In this document: positions 26,086 to 34,054 of the stretch, piece after piece | How the letters are laid out: each line of letters opens with the position of its first letter | How positions within the stretch are numbered: the stretch's first letter is position 1 | Translations under genes and position numbers: made by a program | The notes under the pieces: generated by a model | The model's database searches: none | Told to the model about the DNA's origin: nothing | Seen by the model: the letters and a program-made list of their open reading frames with translations, nothing else | DNA from: Pseudomonadota bacterium | GTDB taxonomy: Bacteria > Bdellovibrionota_C > UBA2361 > SZUA-149 | Assembly (NCBI GenBank): GCA_029555385.1 | Contig: JAKPSH010000058.1 | Location: forward strand, 1-39,799 | Direction: 5' to 3' | DNA length: 39,799 bases

Positions 26086-26685
26086 CTAGAACAGCTCAGG
26101 ACGGCAGGTTTCAAAGCATTCTTCATGCACACACGAAACTTCGCAGGCAGTATTGCGTCTTCTTTTTGCTCCGGTTCCTCCGCATTTACTGATGCAAGCC
26201 GCTTGCGCAGACTGCTTGCACCTGACACAATCCCGTTCCGGGTTGTCTTTGGCCGCACCGGTGCTCCGCCGGGGACGATCCGGCAACTGGCAATTATGCG
26301 CACATCGCCTCTTGGCGCAGTTTTCCTGACAACGAACCACATCCGCGCTGTTTTGACATTTTTGTCCGCATTCGAATTTTGCTGCAGCACGCAGACAATA
26401 ATCGCAGGGAACATCGCCCTTCAGGTAATCTTCTTCCCGCACTTCATCAAGACCTTTACCCTCTTCAGGATAATTGCACTCTTTCTGGCACTGCCGGGTA
26501 GCGCAGAGCCGGATGCAGCTCGCCCGGGCATCCCGTGTTTCCGCTCTTTTACACTTGCCATCACATGCGGGCCATGCAGTAGACAAACAACTATTGCACA
26601 AATCCTGCGCAGAACTTGCACAAGGAAAAAACAAAAGCCCCAGCGTTATCAAGAGCAGCGGCACTAATACTTTTTCTCGTTTCAT
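26086..26685 (-). CDS. Exported protein with three 8-cysteine repeats, unknown family
   Basis: A 199-aa protein with a signal peptide (cleavage likely after SSA near residue 26). The mature part carries 24 cysteines in three copies of one pattern: C-X2-C-X7/8-C-X3-C-X8-12-C-X3-C-X4-C-X3-C, at residues 30-70, 94-132 and 153-194. Each repeat would be a compact helical domain with four disulfides or bound metals; the CX3C pairs recall disulfide helical hairpins. The linkers are charged (EEGKGLDEVREEDYLKG, then DRPRRSTGAAKDNPE). GGAGG lies about 9 bases before the ATG. It starts 24 bases after the SPOR gene and ends 45 bases before the chosen start of the binding protein gene. I recognise no named family. 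Confidence 0.8.
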   Translation of the reverse strand: MKREKVLVPLLLITLGLLFFPCASSAQDLCNSCLSTAWPACDGKCKRAETRDARASCIRLCATRQCQKECNYPEEGKGLDEVREEDYLKGDVPCDYCLRAAAKFECGQKCQNSADVVRCQENCAKRRCAHNCQLPDRPRRSTGAAKDNPERDCVRCKQSAQAACISKCGGTGAKRRRNTACEVSCVHEECFETCRPELF

Positions 26686-26709
26686 ATTCTTTCACCCTCC
26701 GCGAAGTTT

Positions 26710-27915
26710 TTAATTGCGCCGCAGGAAAGGAACTCCATGAGCAAGCCCAAGGTTTTTGATCCGTTCGATATCTTGCTCAGCAATAGTCCGGGATTGATAC
26801 GGTCCAACCAAAACACGAAAATACTCGCGTCCGCCCGCACTTGTCTTCTGCACCCGGGCCGAAAACGAATGCGCCCGCAGGGAATCCGCCCTGCTGAGCG
26901 CATCTTCCAGGCTCGCGTCCGCTGCCGCCTGCACAAACCAACCCGCAGTCTTCTCGCGCTGCTCTTGCGCTGGAGTTCCCTGATTTCGTTGGAGTGCCGC
27001 AGGCCGGGTCAGAACTGCCGTTTTGACTTCTCCGATCTGCGGCTCAACGGGCTCTCCGCCTGCGCCATCTGCCTGGCGAAAAGGTGATGCCGCCGCCGAA
27101 TGCTCCGCTGGCGCATGGTCTTCTGCCCAATCAAATGCGGCAGAATCAACTGGCGTCATTTCTTTAGTCAGCGTTTCTTCGATTGAAGCCGCCTTTGTCT
27201 CCCTCACCTCGGTGCCTGCTTGTTCAATACGCCGGGCAAGGCCTTCGGCTGAAAATATACTTTCATGCCCTGTACGAAGCGCAGAAAGCTTCCGCAACGC
27301 ACGGAGCGCAGCCGCCGCGTCCAGCCATTTTGGACCAAAAAGACTCTTGATTTCACGATCCGCGGCAAGCTCTTCATCGACACTATATCCGGTTCGCTGG
27401 AGCACCGCTGCGGCAGCATGCAATTGCTCGTCCGCAAGCGGCATCTGCTGCATCGAATCACTGCGTTTCAACGTTGAACAAGCCTGCGCCGCACGGCGCA
27501 CACCGTGTCCGAGCTTTAGGTGCGCTATTTGCTGACCAACGATAAAGCGCAGTTCCTCATCGTCGAACAACTCAAACAACCCGCCCCAAACCCGGACGCA
27601 AGAAGGAGGAAGTGCCGCTAGTTGAAGTGTTGATGCTGCGTATACCTTTATATTCGCATCCCATACGCCTGCCTGACGGACGCTGGCGATGAGTTTTTCA
27701 GCCCGCCCAAAATAAGGGCTGTCCAGCAGTGCTCGATCATTTATCCGGTCCAGGTATGTACATAGCTGCGCACTGGCGCTGACAGCTTCATTTTCGCTAA
27801 TTGCGGCAGCCGGAATTCGCTCATCCCCTTCCGGGATACCGGACTTGCCGGCAGCATGCGCACAGCCGCTCATTGTCAAGACAGCGAAAAGAAGCAATTT
27901 CCCGCAGCATCTCAT
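26710..27915 (-). CDS. Degenerate M48-peptidase-like lipoprotein with C-terminal SPOR domain
   Basis: A 401-aa lipoprotein (MSGC lipobox, Cys18). Residues about 85-230 follow the M48 metallopeptidase pattern (VYAAS, then GGLFELFDDEELRFIVG, then the helix with two histidines, and EELAADREIKSLFG for the third ligand region). The zinc motif HEXXH reads QQIAH at 128-132, so the first His and catalytic Glu are both lost; the protein should be proteolytically dead. After a Pro/Ala/Glu-rich linker, residues about 322-401 form a SPOR domain (GWFVQAAADASLEDAL, then REYFRVLVGPYQSRTIAEQDIERI), which binds denuded peptidoglycan. GGAGA lies about 9 bases before the ATG. First gene of the three-gene leftward operon. 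Confidence 0.78.
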   Translation of the reverse strand: MRCCGKLLLFAVLTMSGCAHAAGKSGIPEGDERIPAAAISENEAVSASAQLCTYLDRINDRALLDSPYFGRAEKLIASVRQAGVWDANIKVYAASTLQLAALPPSCVRVWGGLFELFDDEELRFIVGQQIAHLKLGHGVRRAAQACSTLKRSDSMQQMPLADEQLHAAAAVLQRTGYSVDEELAADREIKSLFGPKWLDAAAALRALRKLSALRTGHESIFSAEGLARRIEQAGTEVRETKAASIEETLTKEMTPVDSAAFDWAEDHAPAEHSAAASPFRQADGAGGEPVEPQIGEVKTAVLTRPAALQRNQGTPAQEQREKTAGWFVQAAADASLEDALSRADSLRAHSFSARVQKTSAGGREYFRVLVGPYQSRTIAEQDIERIKNLGLAHGVPFLRRN

Positions 27916-28045
27916 CCGAGGAGTCTCCGCATTAATAACTTTCCACCCCCTCCCGCCACTCCACCGAAAACTTTATCCCATCCTCTAAGTCATGATATAG
28001 CAGAGGTCTGAAGTCACTCAAGCCGCAATTATGAGAGATTACCCA

Positions 28046-29167
28046 ATGACGCGTGCAATAGCATTTATTATGGGCACTAGGCCTGAAATCATTAAGCTTG
28101 CTCCCGTCATTGAAGCTTTGAGCCGAAGCCGCATATTGCGTCCGTTGATTATATCATCCGGACAGCATGAATTGATGGCTCAACAAGCTTTTTCGACCTT
28201 CAAACTGAAACCAGACATAAATTTGCGGCTGATGACCGATAATCAAACGCCCAATTCTTTTCTTAGCCGTCTTCTTGAGCAGCTTGGATCACATCTTTCT
28301 TCGCTTGAACTTGGCGGCTGCATCGTCCAAGGGGACACAACAACCACTCTCGGCGGAGCTCTCACCGCATTTCATCACAAGCTGCCGCTGGCGCACATTG
28401 AGGCCGGACTACGGACTTATCGCATGGATTCACCGTTTCCCGAAGAAATGAACCGGGTTGTCGTATCACGGATGGCCCAGCTTCATTTCTGCCCAACGCA
28501 AACTGCGCGCGACAATCTTGCGAGTGAAGGCATTACGCAGAATGTTTTTACAACAGGCAACACTGTTGTCGATGCTGCGCTTGCCGTTGATGCACGGTTT
28601 GCGAGCAACGATCTTACGCTCGATCCGGCCCTGGCCCAGCTTGCCTCACACCAGCGGCGTTTGGTCTTGGTTACGGGACACCGGCGCGAGAATTTTGACG
28701 GTCCACTGGAGAGTTTGTGCCGCGTGCTCAAGGAGATCCGCGATAAAATACAGGATATTGAAATTGTCTACCCAGTTCACCTCAATCCAAAGGTAACAGC
28801 GACTGTCAATCGCGTTTTGCGGAATGAGACGCGGATTAATCTAATCCCGCCTGTCGATTATCCAAGCCTGATTTGGCTGATCAAACACGCGGTTCTGATT
28901 ATCTCAGATTCCGGCGGCATTCAGGAAGAAGCACCAAGTTTCGGTGTGCGTGTACTCGTCACCCGCAGCACCACAGAACGGCCAGAAGCAATTGGCGCGG
29001 GCTGCGCGATTCTTGCGCCGCTGGAAGACCCGGAAAAGCTCCTGCAACTTGCGCTCAGCGAGCTTGCCGCAGCACGAACGGCGGCCAACCAGAAACTTAG
29101 CAATCCTTTTGGCGACGGACATGCCGCAGCACGAATCGTCAAGATCCTCGAAGAACACTGGGGTTAA
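28046..29167 (+). CDS. wecB: UDP-N-acetylglucosamine 2-epimerase (non-hydrolysing)
   Basis: A 373-aa cytoplasmic enzyme interconverting UDP-GlcNAc and UDP-ManNAc, a precursor for polysaccharides and enterobacterial-type antigens. GTRPEIIKLAPV at the N-terminus, QGDTTTTLGGALTAF, HIEAGLRT, PFPEEMNRVVV, VTGHRRENFD and SDSGGIQEEAPSFGVRVLVTRSTTERPEAI give all the usual active-site blocks (the Asp, Glu and His residues of the family). The start at 28046 fits family length better than the ATG at 28031. It stands alone between the SPOR operon and the mla operon. Its stop is directly adjacent to the stop of the convergent lipoprotein gene. Confidence 0.93.
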   Translation: MTRAIAFIMGTRPEIIKLAPVIEALSRSRILRPLIISSGQHELMAQQAFSTFKLKPDINLRLMTDNQTPNSFLSRLLEQLGSHLSSLELGGCIVQGDTTTTLGGALTAFHHKLPLAHIEAGLRTYRMDSPFPEEMNRVVVSRMAQLHFCPTQTARDNLASEGITQNVFTTGNTVVDAALAVDARFASNDLTLDPALAQLASHQRRLVLVTGHRRENFDGPLESLCRVLKEIRDKIQDIEIVYPVHLNPKVTATVNRVLRNETRINLIPPVDYPSLIWLIKHAVLIISDSGGIQEEAPSFGVRVLVTRSTTERPEAIGAGCAILAPLEDPEKLLQLALSELAAARTAANQKLSNPFGDGHAAARIVKILEEHWG

Positions 29168-29800
29168 TCACTGTCCGGTTTCTGGTGCGTTCTTGGCCGC
29201 CCAAACCACAATTCGATCAAGCAGCACGTTTACTCCTTGACTAAAAGCGCTCACCGCTCCTTCGGCACTGTAATCTTTGACCGGCACCTCAAGTTCGAAA
29301 AGCTGCGATTTGATGCTCACGCGGTGAATCAGGTCAACTAATTCCGCATTTACGCTAATTACAATCTTACCTGGCATAGTGCGGATATTATGGTAGAACT
29401 CGGTAACCTCGGTGTTGACCTGCAAATCACCCAGAGTTGCTCCGCCGACACTAGAAACCGACGCAAAAACCCCAGCCCTAATAAACCGCTGAATCAACAG
29501 CAAGGTGAAGCGCTTTGCCGGGGATTCGACCCATTTCGCCAACTGGTAGTACCCGCGCCGTGACGGATCTTCGCTGAAAATAATGCGCTGACTGTTGATA
29601 AAGGGATTAGCTTTTGTATCAGAAACGAGCAGCCGCGCGCGGCTTGCCGGCAGGCGTTCGTCTGGAATGCGTTCATTGTCCGTAAGGACATAATAAGATT
29701 CCTCAGCTTTCTTCACACCGAGCAAGGGCCCGCATCCGGCTGCTACCATCGCGGTGATGACGACAAGCAGCAAATTTACCCCTAGTATCTTTTTCTTCAT
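29168..29800 (-). CDS. PqiC/ABC-transport auxiliary lipoprotein of the mla-type operon
   Basis: A 210-aa lipoprotein. The signal peptide ends in AAGC (Cys23), followed by the YYVLTDNERIP entry typical of ABC-type auxiliary (PqiC/DUF330) proteins. SQRIIFSEDPSRRGYYQLAKWVESPAKRFTLLLIQRF is the family core. Such proteins sit in the outer membrane and receive or pass on lipids with MCE proteins. The start overlaps the mlaD-like stop as ATGA, showing translational coupling. This operon has PqiC in place of the soluble MlaC found in E. coli. Confidence 0.85.
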   Translation of the reverse strand: MKKKILGVNLLLVVITAMVAAGCGPLLGVKKAEESYYVLTDNERIPDERLPASRARLLVSDTKANPFINSQRIIFSEDPSRRGYYQLAKWVESPAKRFTLLLIQRFIRAGVFASVSSVGGATLGDLQVNTEVTEFYHNIRTMPGKIVISVNAELVDLIHRVSIKSQLFELEVPVKDYSAEGAVSAFSQGVNVLLDRIVVWAAKNAPETGQ

Positions 29801-30747
29801 CTCTTCAAACTCTCCCCCGGCCCAAGCGCCTTTTCCGATGGTCCGGTAATTATTTTGCGCGGATCCTCGAAGCTCTCCATCGTTCGCGAAAAACTCCCGG
29901 CAGCCTCACTGACGTTTTGAGAAATGGTACTAACCTCTTGCGAAAAAACGCGTGAAGCAGTTTTAACTGCAAAACTGATCTCGGCGGTCTTTTGATCAAA
30001 CTTCCGCAGCGTATCTTCGAGCGAACGCAGCGCATTCACTGTCTCCTGGCTCATCCCATCAAACTTGCCGTCAAAACTCTTCAGGAACGAACGCGCCGAC
30101 TTGCTTAATTCAGAAATCTCACTGAGCGCCTGCTCAAGACTTGTCAGCGTTTTCTCAACTTTCCCGCGGTTTTCTGCCAATGCGCCGCTGAATTGTTCCA
30201 AGTTCTTCAGCGTGGACTCAACAGAATGCAGATTCTCTTCGGAGAAGACAACAACTGCCCGGCTCACGCCTTTGTTAATCTGTTCTAACAAGTCCGGAAT
30301 CGACTCTGCTATCTTCTCTAGTTTTGACAATCCCTCGGGAATCACCGGATAAGGCTCGCCTTGCGGAACTTCACGAAGCAGTTCGCTTTCCTGCGTGCTC
30401 CCCACCAAATCGAGCGTCGCCAAACCAGTCAGCAAGTTACGCTTCAACACAACCGATGTGTCTTTTTTGACCGGCGTGCCGCGATCCAGCCGCAGCGTAA
30501 CCCGCACCTCTTCGATGTTGCGCGACGAGATGCGATAATCAGCAACCGTTCCAACCTTTATGCCTTTCATTGTCACGGCACTGTCTTTCTGCAGTCCTTC
30601 GAGACTCTGTTGTTTGAAATACACGCTGTAGTACGTGACATTGCGCCGTTCTCCCAGATCCGAAATCCAGAACAGTCCGGCCACAATCACCACCGTTGCA
30701 ATAAGCACAAAAGTCCCGACAATAATATATTTTGCTTCAGATTCCAT
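29797..30747 (-). CDS. mlaD: MlaD-like MCE-domain lipid transport protein
   Basis: A 316-aa inner-membrane-anchored protein. One N-terminal membrane helix (residues about 7-27), one MCE domain (about 38-118: YYSVYFKQQSLEGLQKDSAVTMKGIKVGTV, then LLTGLATLDLVGS), then a long amphipathic coiled-coil tail (about 160-295). It is longer than E. coli MlaD (about 183 aa) because of this tail, as in PqiB/LetB-like or Mycobacterium-type MCE proteins that bridge the periplasm. It works with the upstream ATPase and permease. GTG or TTG starts were not needed; the ATG is 3 bases after the ATPase stop. Confidence 0.9.
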   Translation of the reverse strand: MESEAKYIIVGTFVLIATVVIVAGLFWISDLGERRNVTYYSVYFKQQSLEGLQKDSAVTMKGIKVGTVADYRISSRNIEEVRVTLRLDRGTPVKKDTSVVLKRNLLTGLATLDLVGSTQESELLREVPQGEPYPVIPEGLSKLEKIAESIPDLLEQINKGVSRAVVVFSEENLHSVESTLKNLEQFSGALAENRGKVEKTLTSLEQALSEISELSKSARSFLKSFDGKFDGMSQETVNALRSLEDTLRKFDQKTAEISFAVKTASRVFSQEVSTISQNVSEAAGSFSRTMESFEDPRKIITGPSEKALGPGESLKR

Positions 30748-30750
30748 AAC

Positions 30751-31500
30751 CTAGGCCGCCGCCCTTGACGAAAAATAAGTCTGTATCCATGGATGGTCTA
30801 CCCGCCGGACCTCATCAAATGAACCATCCGCAAGAATCTGTCCCGCCTCTAAGACAATCAGCCGCTCTGCAACCGACCGTATCGAATCCAAATCATGAGT
30901 AACCATAAATACCGTCAGCCCGAGGCTGTCGCTGAGTGTTTTGACCAACCGATCGAATCCGCGGGCGGTAATCGGATCGAGACCTGATGTCGGTTCGTCC
31001 AAAAAGAGCAGCTCCGGCTCAAGAGCCATTGCCCGCGCAAGCGCCACGCGTTTTCTCATCCCGCCAGACAACTCACTCGGCATTTTTTGCGCCGCATCCG
31101 CAGATAATCCAACCAAAGAAAGACGAAGCTGCACCAATTCCCCGACAAGCTCAGGTTGAAGCTTCATCTGCTCAATAAGAGGCAGGGCGACATTTTCTCC
31201 CGCGGTGAGTGCAGAGAACAAAGCACCATTTTGGAAGAGCACACCGAAGCGCCTGCGAAGCTGCTGTAATTCTTCGGCGCTTGCCCGCCATACGTCAACA
31301 CCAAAGAGCGATACCTCACCCGCGCTGGGCCGCAGCAGCCCGATTATTTCGCGAAGCAAAGTAGATTTGCCGCAGCCGCTGCCGCCGATTACCGCCGCGA
31401 CCGTCCCGCGCGCGATCGAGAAAGTCAGCCCACGATGCACGTACGCACCGTTGAACCGGGTTTCTAAGTTCTGCACTTTGATAACTGCGGGTGATGCCAT
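30751..31500 (-). CDS. mlaF: MlaF-like ABC transporter ATPase
   Basis: A 249-aa cytoplasmic ATPase driving lipid movement through the MlaE-like permease. Walker A GGSGCGKST, Q-loop GVLFQNGALFSALT, signature LSGGMRKRVALARAMALEP, Walker B LLFLDEPTSGLDP and the switch His in MVTHDLDS are all present. LFQNGALFSALT and GLDPITARG are typical of the Mla/Mkl subgroup. It lies 5 bases downstream of the permease gene. Confidence 0.94.
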   Translation of the reverse strand: MASPAVIKVQNLETRFNGAYVHRGLTFSIARGTVAAVIGGSGCGKSTLLREIIGLLRPSAGEVSLFGVDVWRASAEELQQLRRRFGVLFQNGALFSALTAGENVALPLIEQMKLQPELVGELVQLRLSLVGLSADAAQKMPSELSGGMRKRVALARAMALEPELLFLDEPTSGLDPITARGFDRLVKTLSDSLGLTVFMVTHDLDSIRSVAERLIVLEAGQILADGSFDEVRRVDHPWIQTYFSSRAAA

Positions 31501-31505
31501 CTGCC

Positions 31506-32624
31506 CTATATACGAAGCTCTGTCAGTACAACGGCAAAAGCCGCGTTTAAAAGAATTACTGCCACAATACTATAGACGACCGTAGCCGTGGTGTTAATTC
31601 CCACGCTGCGCGCATTGTTTTCAACAACCAAGCCCATCCGACAGCCGATCGTTGCCACAAACAAACCAAACACGGGCCCCTTGACCAGGCCGACCATCAC
31701 GGTCTTTACCCACAACACGGCACGCAGCCGATCGATAAAAGTCGCCGCCGTCACGCCGAGATGGGAATAGGCAACCAGCATACCGCCAAGAATTCCGGCC
31801 ACATCGCCGACGAATACAAGAATCGGCATCGCAATCATCAGCGCCAGCATTCGCGGAACGACCAGCACCCGCATCGGCGACAGTCCCAGGGTAACCATGG
31901 CATCGATTTCTTCGTTGAGTTTCATCGCACCGATCTGCGCCGTAAAAGCCGAACCGGACCGTCCTGCCACAATAATCGCAACAAGAATTGGCGAAAGCTC
32001 CCGGCACATGGCCAGCGCCACGCCATCGACGACAAATACGTTGGCGCCGTAGCGCTCCATCTGCACACCGGCAAGATACGCTGTTACCACGCCGATCAGG
32101 AAAGTCACCAAGACAACGATCGGCACGGCATTCATTCCGGTCACTTCCAGTTGAACTACCAGCTCTTTCAAGCGCAGCAGCGCAGGACTCATCAGCGCTC
32201 TGATAAACTCTGCCGTTGTCGAACCGATGAATGAAAGAAGAGAGAGCACTGTGGCAAGAAAAGCTTGAGTACCGCGGCCAAGATTGCCAAGGAAACCTGG
32301 GGCAGATTCCGGTTTAAGTCCGATCCCTGGCCTGGCGCATGAAAATGCCAGGTCGATTACGCTTTGATGCGCCGGAGAAAAGCGCTCCATTGCAATTTGT
32401 TCCCGCTGGTACCCGGCATCATAAAGGTGCTGCAGCAAGACCAGCGCACTCGATGTGTCTATCTCCTCCAAAGCGCCGCCATCGAGAATCAGTTTGGTCT
32501 CCGCGGCAAATCGCTGGGCGCCCAGTGTGCGGCACAGCACAGTAATCCGCGCAAGCCGCCATACGCCTTTGAGCCGCAGCTTATTCAGCGAATCATGTCT
32601 TTCAAGCTCGCAGCAATTGTCCAT
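31506..32624 (-). CDS. mlaE: MlaE-like permease with N-terminal STAS domain
   Basis: A 372-aa inner-membrane permease. Residues 1-100 form a STAS domain (KLILDGGALEEIDTSSALVLLQHL), equivalent to the separate MlaB of E. coli. Residues about 120-372 are the MlaE permease (VTFLIGVVTAYLAGVQMERYGANVFVVDGVA, then RELSPILVAIIVAGRSGSAFTAQIGAMKLNEEIDAM, the family hallmark), with about five membrane helices. The fused layout is common outside enterobacteria. There is no good ribosome site before the ATG. First gene of a four-gene operon for phospholipid transport between the membranes. Confidence 0.92.
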   Translation of the reverse strand: MDNCCELERHDSLNKLRLKGVWRLARITVLCRTLGAQRFAAETKLILDGGALEEIDTSSALVLLQHLYDAGYQREQIAMERFSPAHQSVIDLAFSCARPGIGLKPESAPGFLGNLGRGTQAFLATVLSLLSFIGSTTAEFIRALMSPALLRLKELVVQLEVTGMNAVPIVVLVTFLIGVVTAYLAGVQMERYGANVFVVDGVALAMCRELSPILVAIIVAGRSGSAFTAQIGAMKLNEEIDAMVTLGLSPMRVLVVPRMLALMIAMPILVFVGDVAGILGGMLVAYSHLGVTAATFIDRLRAVLWVKTVMVGLVKGPVFGLFVATIGCRMGLVVENNARSVGINTTATVVYSIVAVILLNAAFAVVLTELRI

Positions 32625-32658
32625 AGCGGAAAGTCTAGTTCAAAGACAGGAACACAGC

Positions 32659-32686
32659 ATCCTACACCGGACCACCTCCAGCACAA
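32659..32686 (-). promoter_or_regulatory. Candidate promoter of the mla-type operon
   Basis: On the minus strand TTGTGC (32686-32681) is followed after 16 bases by TAGGAT (32664-32659), and the permease start lies 35 bases further on. The 161-bp gap holds no gene. Spacing is acceptable but the boxes are only moderate matches. Confidence 0.3.
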
Positions 32687-32785
32687 AGACTCTAAACAAT
32701 AGGAAGCTGATGCACAAGATAAACCGCAGATCTGGATCTTTTGGAGAGTGCGTCCGGTGGAAAATGCCCCCAATTCATCGCCGGA

Positions 32786-33352
32786 TTAGTCAACGAATTG
32801 CAGTTGAACCTTTGCCTCAGGTTTACGGCATTTTCCTTTGAGCACCACGGCCCACTTCACCGCCTGATAGCGTGCACGCAAAGTTACCGGTATCCGATCA
32901 ATGGTCAACTCACCGCGTCTGATAATAATTTCTGCCGGCTGGGGAAACGGACCTCGCGCCTGGCCGGAGACACGGCATTGCTCACGAACTAAAGTTGCAG
33001 CATCAGCACGCCGGGGCCCTAGAACTTCTTCAAACGAGAGAGATGTGTGCAGCGACATCGCCGGTGCGGCTCGCGGCAACGGCGGTGTCGAACTGCCGGC
33101 AAATGCCGCCCCGGCCATTTTTCTCCCGCCCGCCGCCGATCTGTCGAGTTGCTGCCGATAAAGAAAATATTGATCCGGCAGTACATTATAAGCCGCACCA
33201 CGCAAATCTAAAATGGAACATGAGACGTGCAGACTGCGAACAGGAGCAGAGGTAATCAGCTCTCGGCCGGTCTGATTGTCGTGGCATCTCCAGATGTCCG
33301 CATGTGCTGGCATTGTCCAAAATAAAGCGAAAATCAGCATGATTCTCAACAT
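32786..33352 (-). CDS. Exported DUF4124-like protein
   Basis: A 188-aa protein from the chosen ATG, with a signal peptide ending PAHA-D. Directly after it, IWRCHDNQTGRELITSAPV resembles the start of DUF4124 domains (an aromatic residue, Lys/Arg-Cys, a turn, then a Pro near the end). The middle is Pro/Ala-rich, and the C-terminal 60 residues form an apparent beta-sandwich (PAEIIIRRGELTIDRIPVTLRARYQAVKWAVVLKGKCRK). Four Cys in the mature chain may form disulfides. The start at 33352 was chosen because the longer frame (ATG at 33391) would put 13 charged residues before the signal. No function can be given. Confidence 0.55.
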   Translation of the reverse strand: MLRIMLIFALFWTMPAHADIWRCHDNQTGRELITSAPVRSLHVSCSILDLRGAAYNVLPDQYFLYRQQLDRSAAGGRKMAGAAFAGSSTPPLPRAAPAMSLHTSLSFEEVLGPRRADAATLVREQCRVSGQARGPFPQPAEIIIRRGELTIDRIPVTLRARYQAVKWAVVLKGKCRKPEAKVQLQFVD

Positions 33353-33501
33353 ACCAGATCGGCCTTTTTTGATATCGAGCCTGTTGCTCATGCCGGGAAC
33401 TGGGTTTTGCCGGGGGATCTCCCGCGGCGCAACGACCAGTTCTCAGATGGGACAGATCCCCAGTTCTAGTATCGTTTGAGAACACAAGAATGTTGCGTCA
33501 C

Positions 33502-33627
33502 TTAGCGAAATTGCGCCAAAAAGATAAAAAGGATTGTGATCAGCATCGCGGCGAGCACCGCAGAACGCCATAAAGATTCAGCGAATCCTGCGTATGCAGC
33601 CAATATTCGCGCATCAGACTTCATCAT
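33502..33627 (-). CDS. 41-aa small membrane protein (hypothetical)
   Basis: A short minus-strand frame begins with two ATGs (33627 and 33624). After an amphipathic stretch (ARILAAYAGFAESLWRS) it continues as one hydrophobic helix (AVLAAMLITILFIFLA), ending QFR. This resembles a small single-pass membrane protein rather than random translation. GGTGA lies just upstream of the ATGs, directly after a 7-bp hairpin. It is 149 bases before the DUF4124-like gene, on the same strand. Without homologues it remains tentative. Confidence 0.4.
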   Translation of the reverse strand: MMKSDARILAAYAGFAESLWRSAVLAAMLITILFIFLAQFR

Positions 33628-33635
33628 CACCATTC

Positions 33636-33653
33636 ACCGGTTCCGAAACCGGT
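33636..33653. promoter_or_regulatory. Hairpin directly upstream of the 41-aa gene's start
   Basis: ACCGGTT (33636-33642) and AACCGGT (33647-33653) form a perfect 7-bp stem with a 4-base loop (TCGG in the leftward transcript). It ends 8 bases before the start codon of the 41-aa frame, and its 3' arm overlaps the probable ribosome site, so it could control translation. No T-run follows. Confidence 0.4.
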
Positions 33654-33913
33654 CTTGCTCAGCCCCTCGTAAGTTGATTATGCCCCAGCATGAAGCAAGT
33701 GTGCGCAATCGCCTTAATTTGAATCTTTTAAACAGGTTATCGCATAACATGAGTGTAAACGTCCGCAGATTGAAACCGCACATAAAAAAATAACCTTGCC
33801 ATAATAGTGAGTAAGTAAATACGCTTGGTTAAGCCCGCCTTTCCTTAAGAAGTGAGAAACACGGGTTTGCCGTTAGGAAGTCGCAGATCAAGTCATCATA
33901 AGGATTTCAAGCT
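33654..33913. other. Gene-free stretch between two small membrane protein genes
   Basis: No gene is supported in 33654-33913. It is more AT-rich than its surroundings and must hold the promoters of the two divergent small genes. Open frames on the + strand here (for example one beginning at 33536) are Arg/Asn/Ser-rich and have no domain or signal. Confidence 0.4.
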
Positions 33914-34054
33914 ATGGGAAGAGCATATTGGCTGTTTACTTTTGCTTGTCTTGGCGCCGCGATTTTTTTCTACTCCACGCCTTACAAAATCTTCTCGCTG
34001 CTTTTCCTTTTGCTCTTTGTGGGATGTTGCTACGGCGCCGGCAAGCTAGGTTAG
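33914..34054 (+). CDS. 46-aa two-helix small membrane protein (hypothetical)
   Basis: ATG at 33914 is preceded by AAGGA nine bases upstream. The product has two hydrophobic stretches (YWLFTFACLGAAIFFYS and IFSLLFLLLFVGCCYGA) separated by TPYK, a probable membrane hairpin with short polar ends. Codon use looks ordinary. Small two-helix proteins of this sort are common but rarely annotated. No neighbour indicates its function. Confidence 0.55.
   Translation: MGRAYWLFTFACLGAAIFFYSTPYKIFSLLFLLLFVGCCYGAGKLG

Noticed and set aside
33536..33793. 85-codon + strand frame
   Set aside because: Arg/Asn/Ser-rich with no domain, no membrane segment, and overlapping a better minus-strand small protein and its hairpin.
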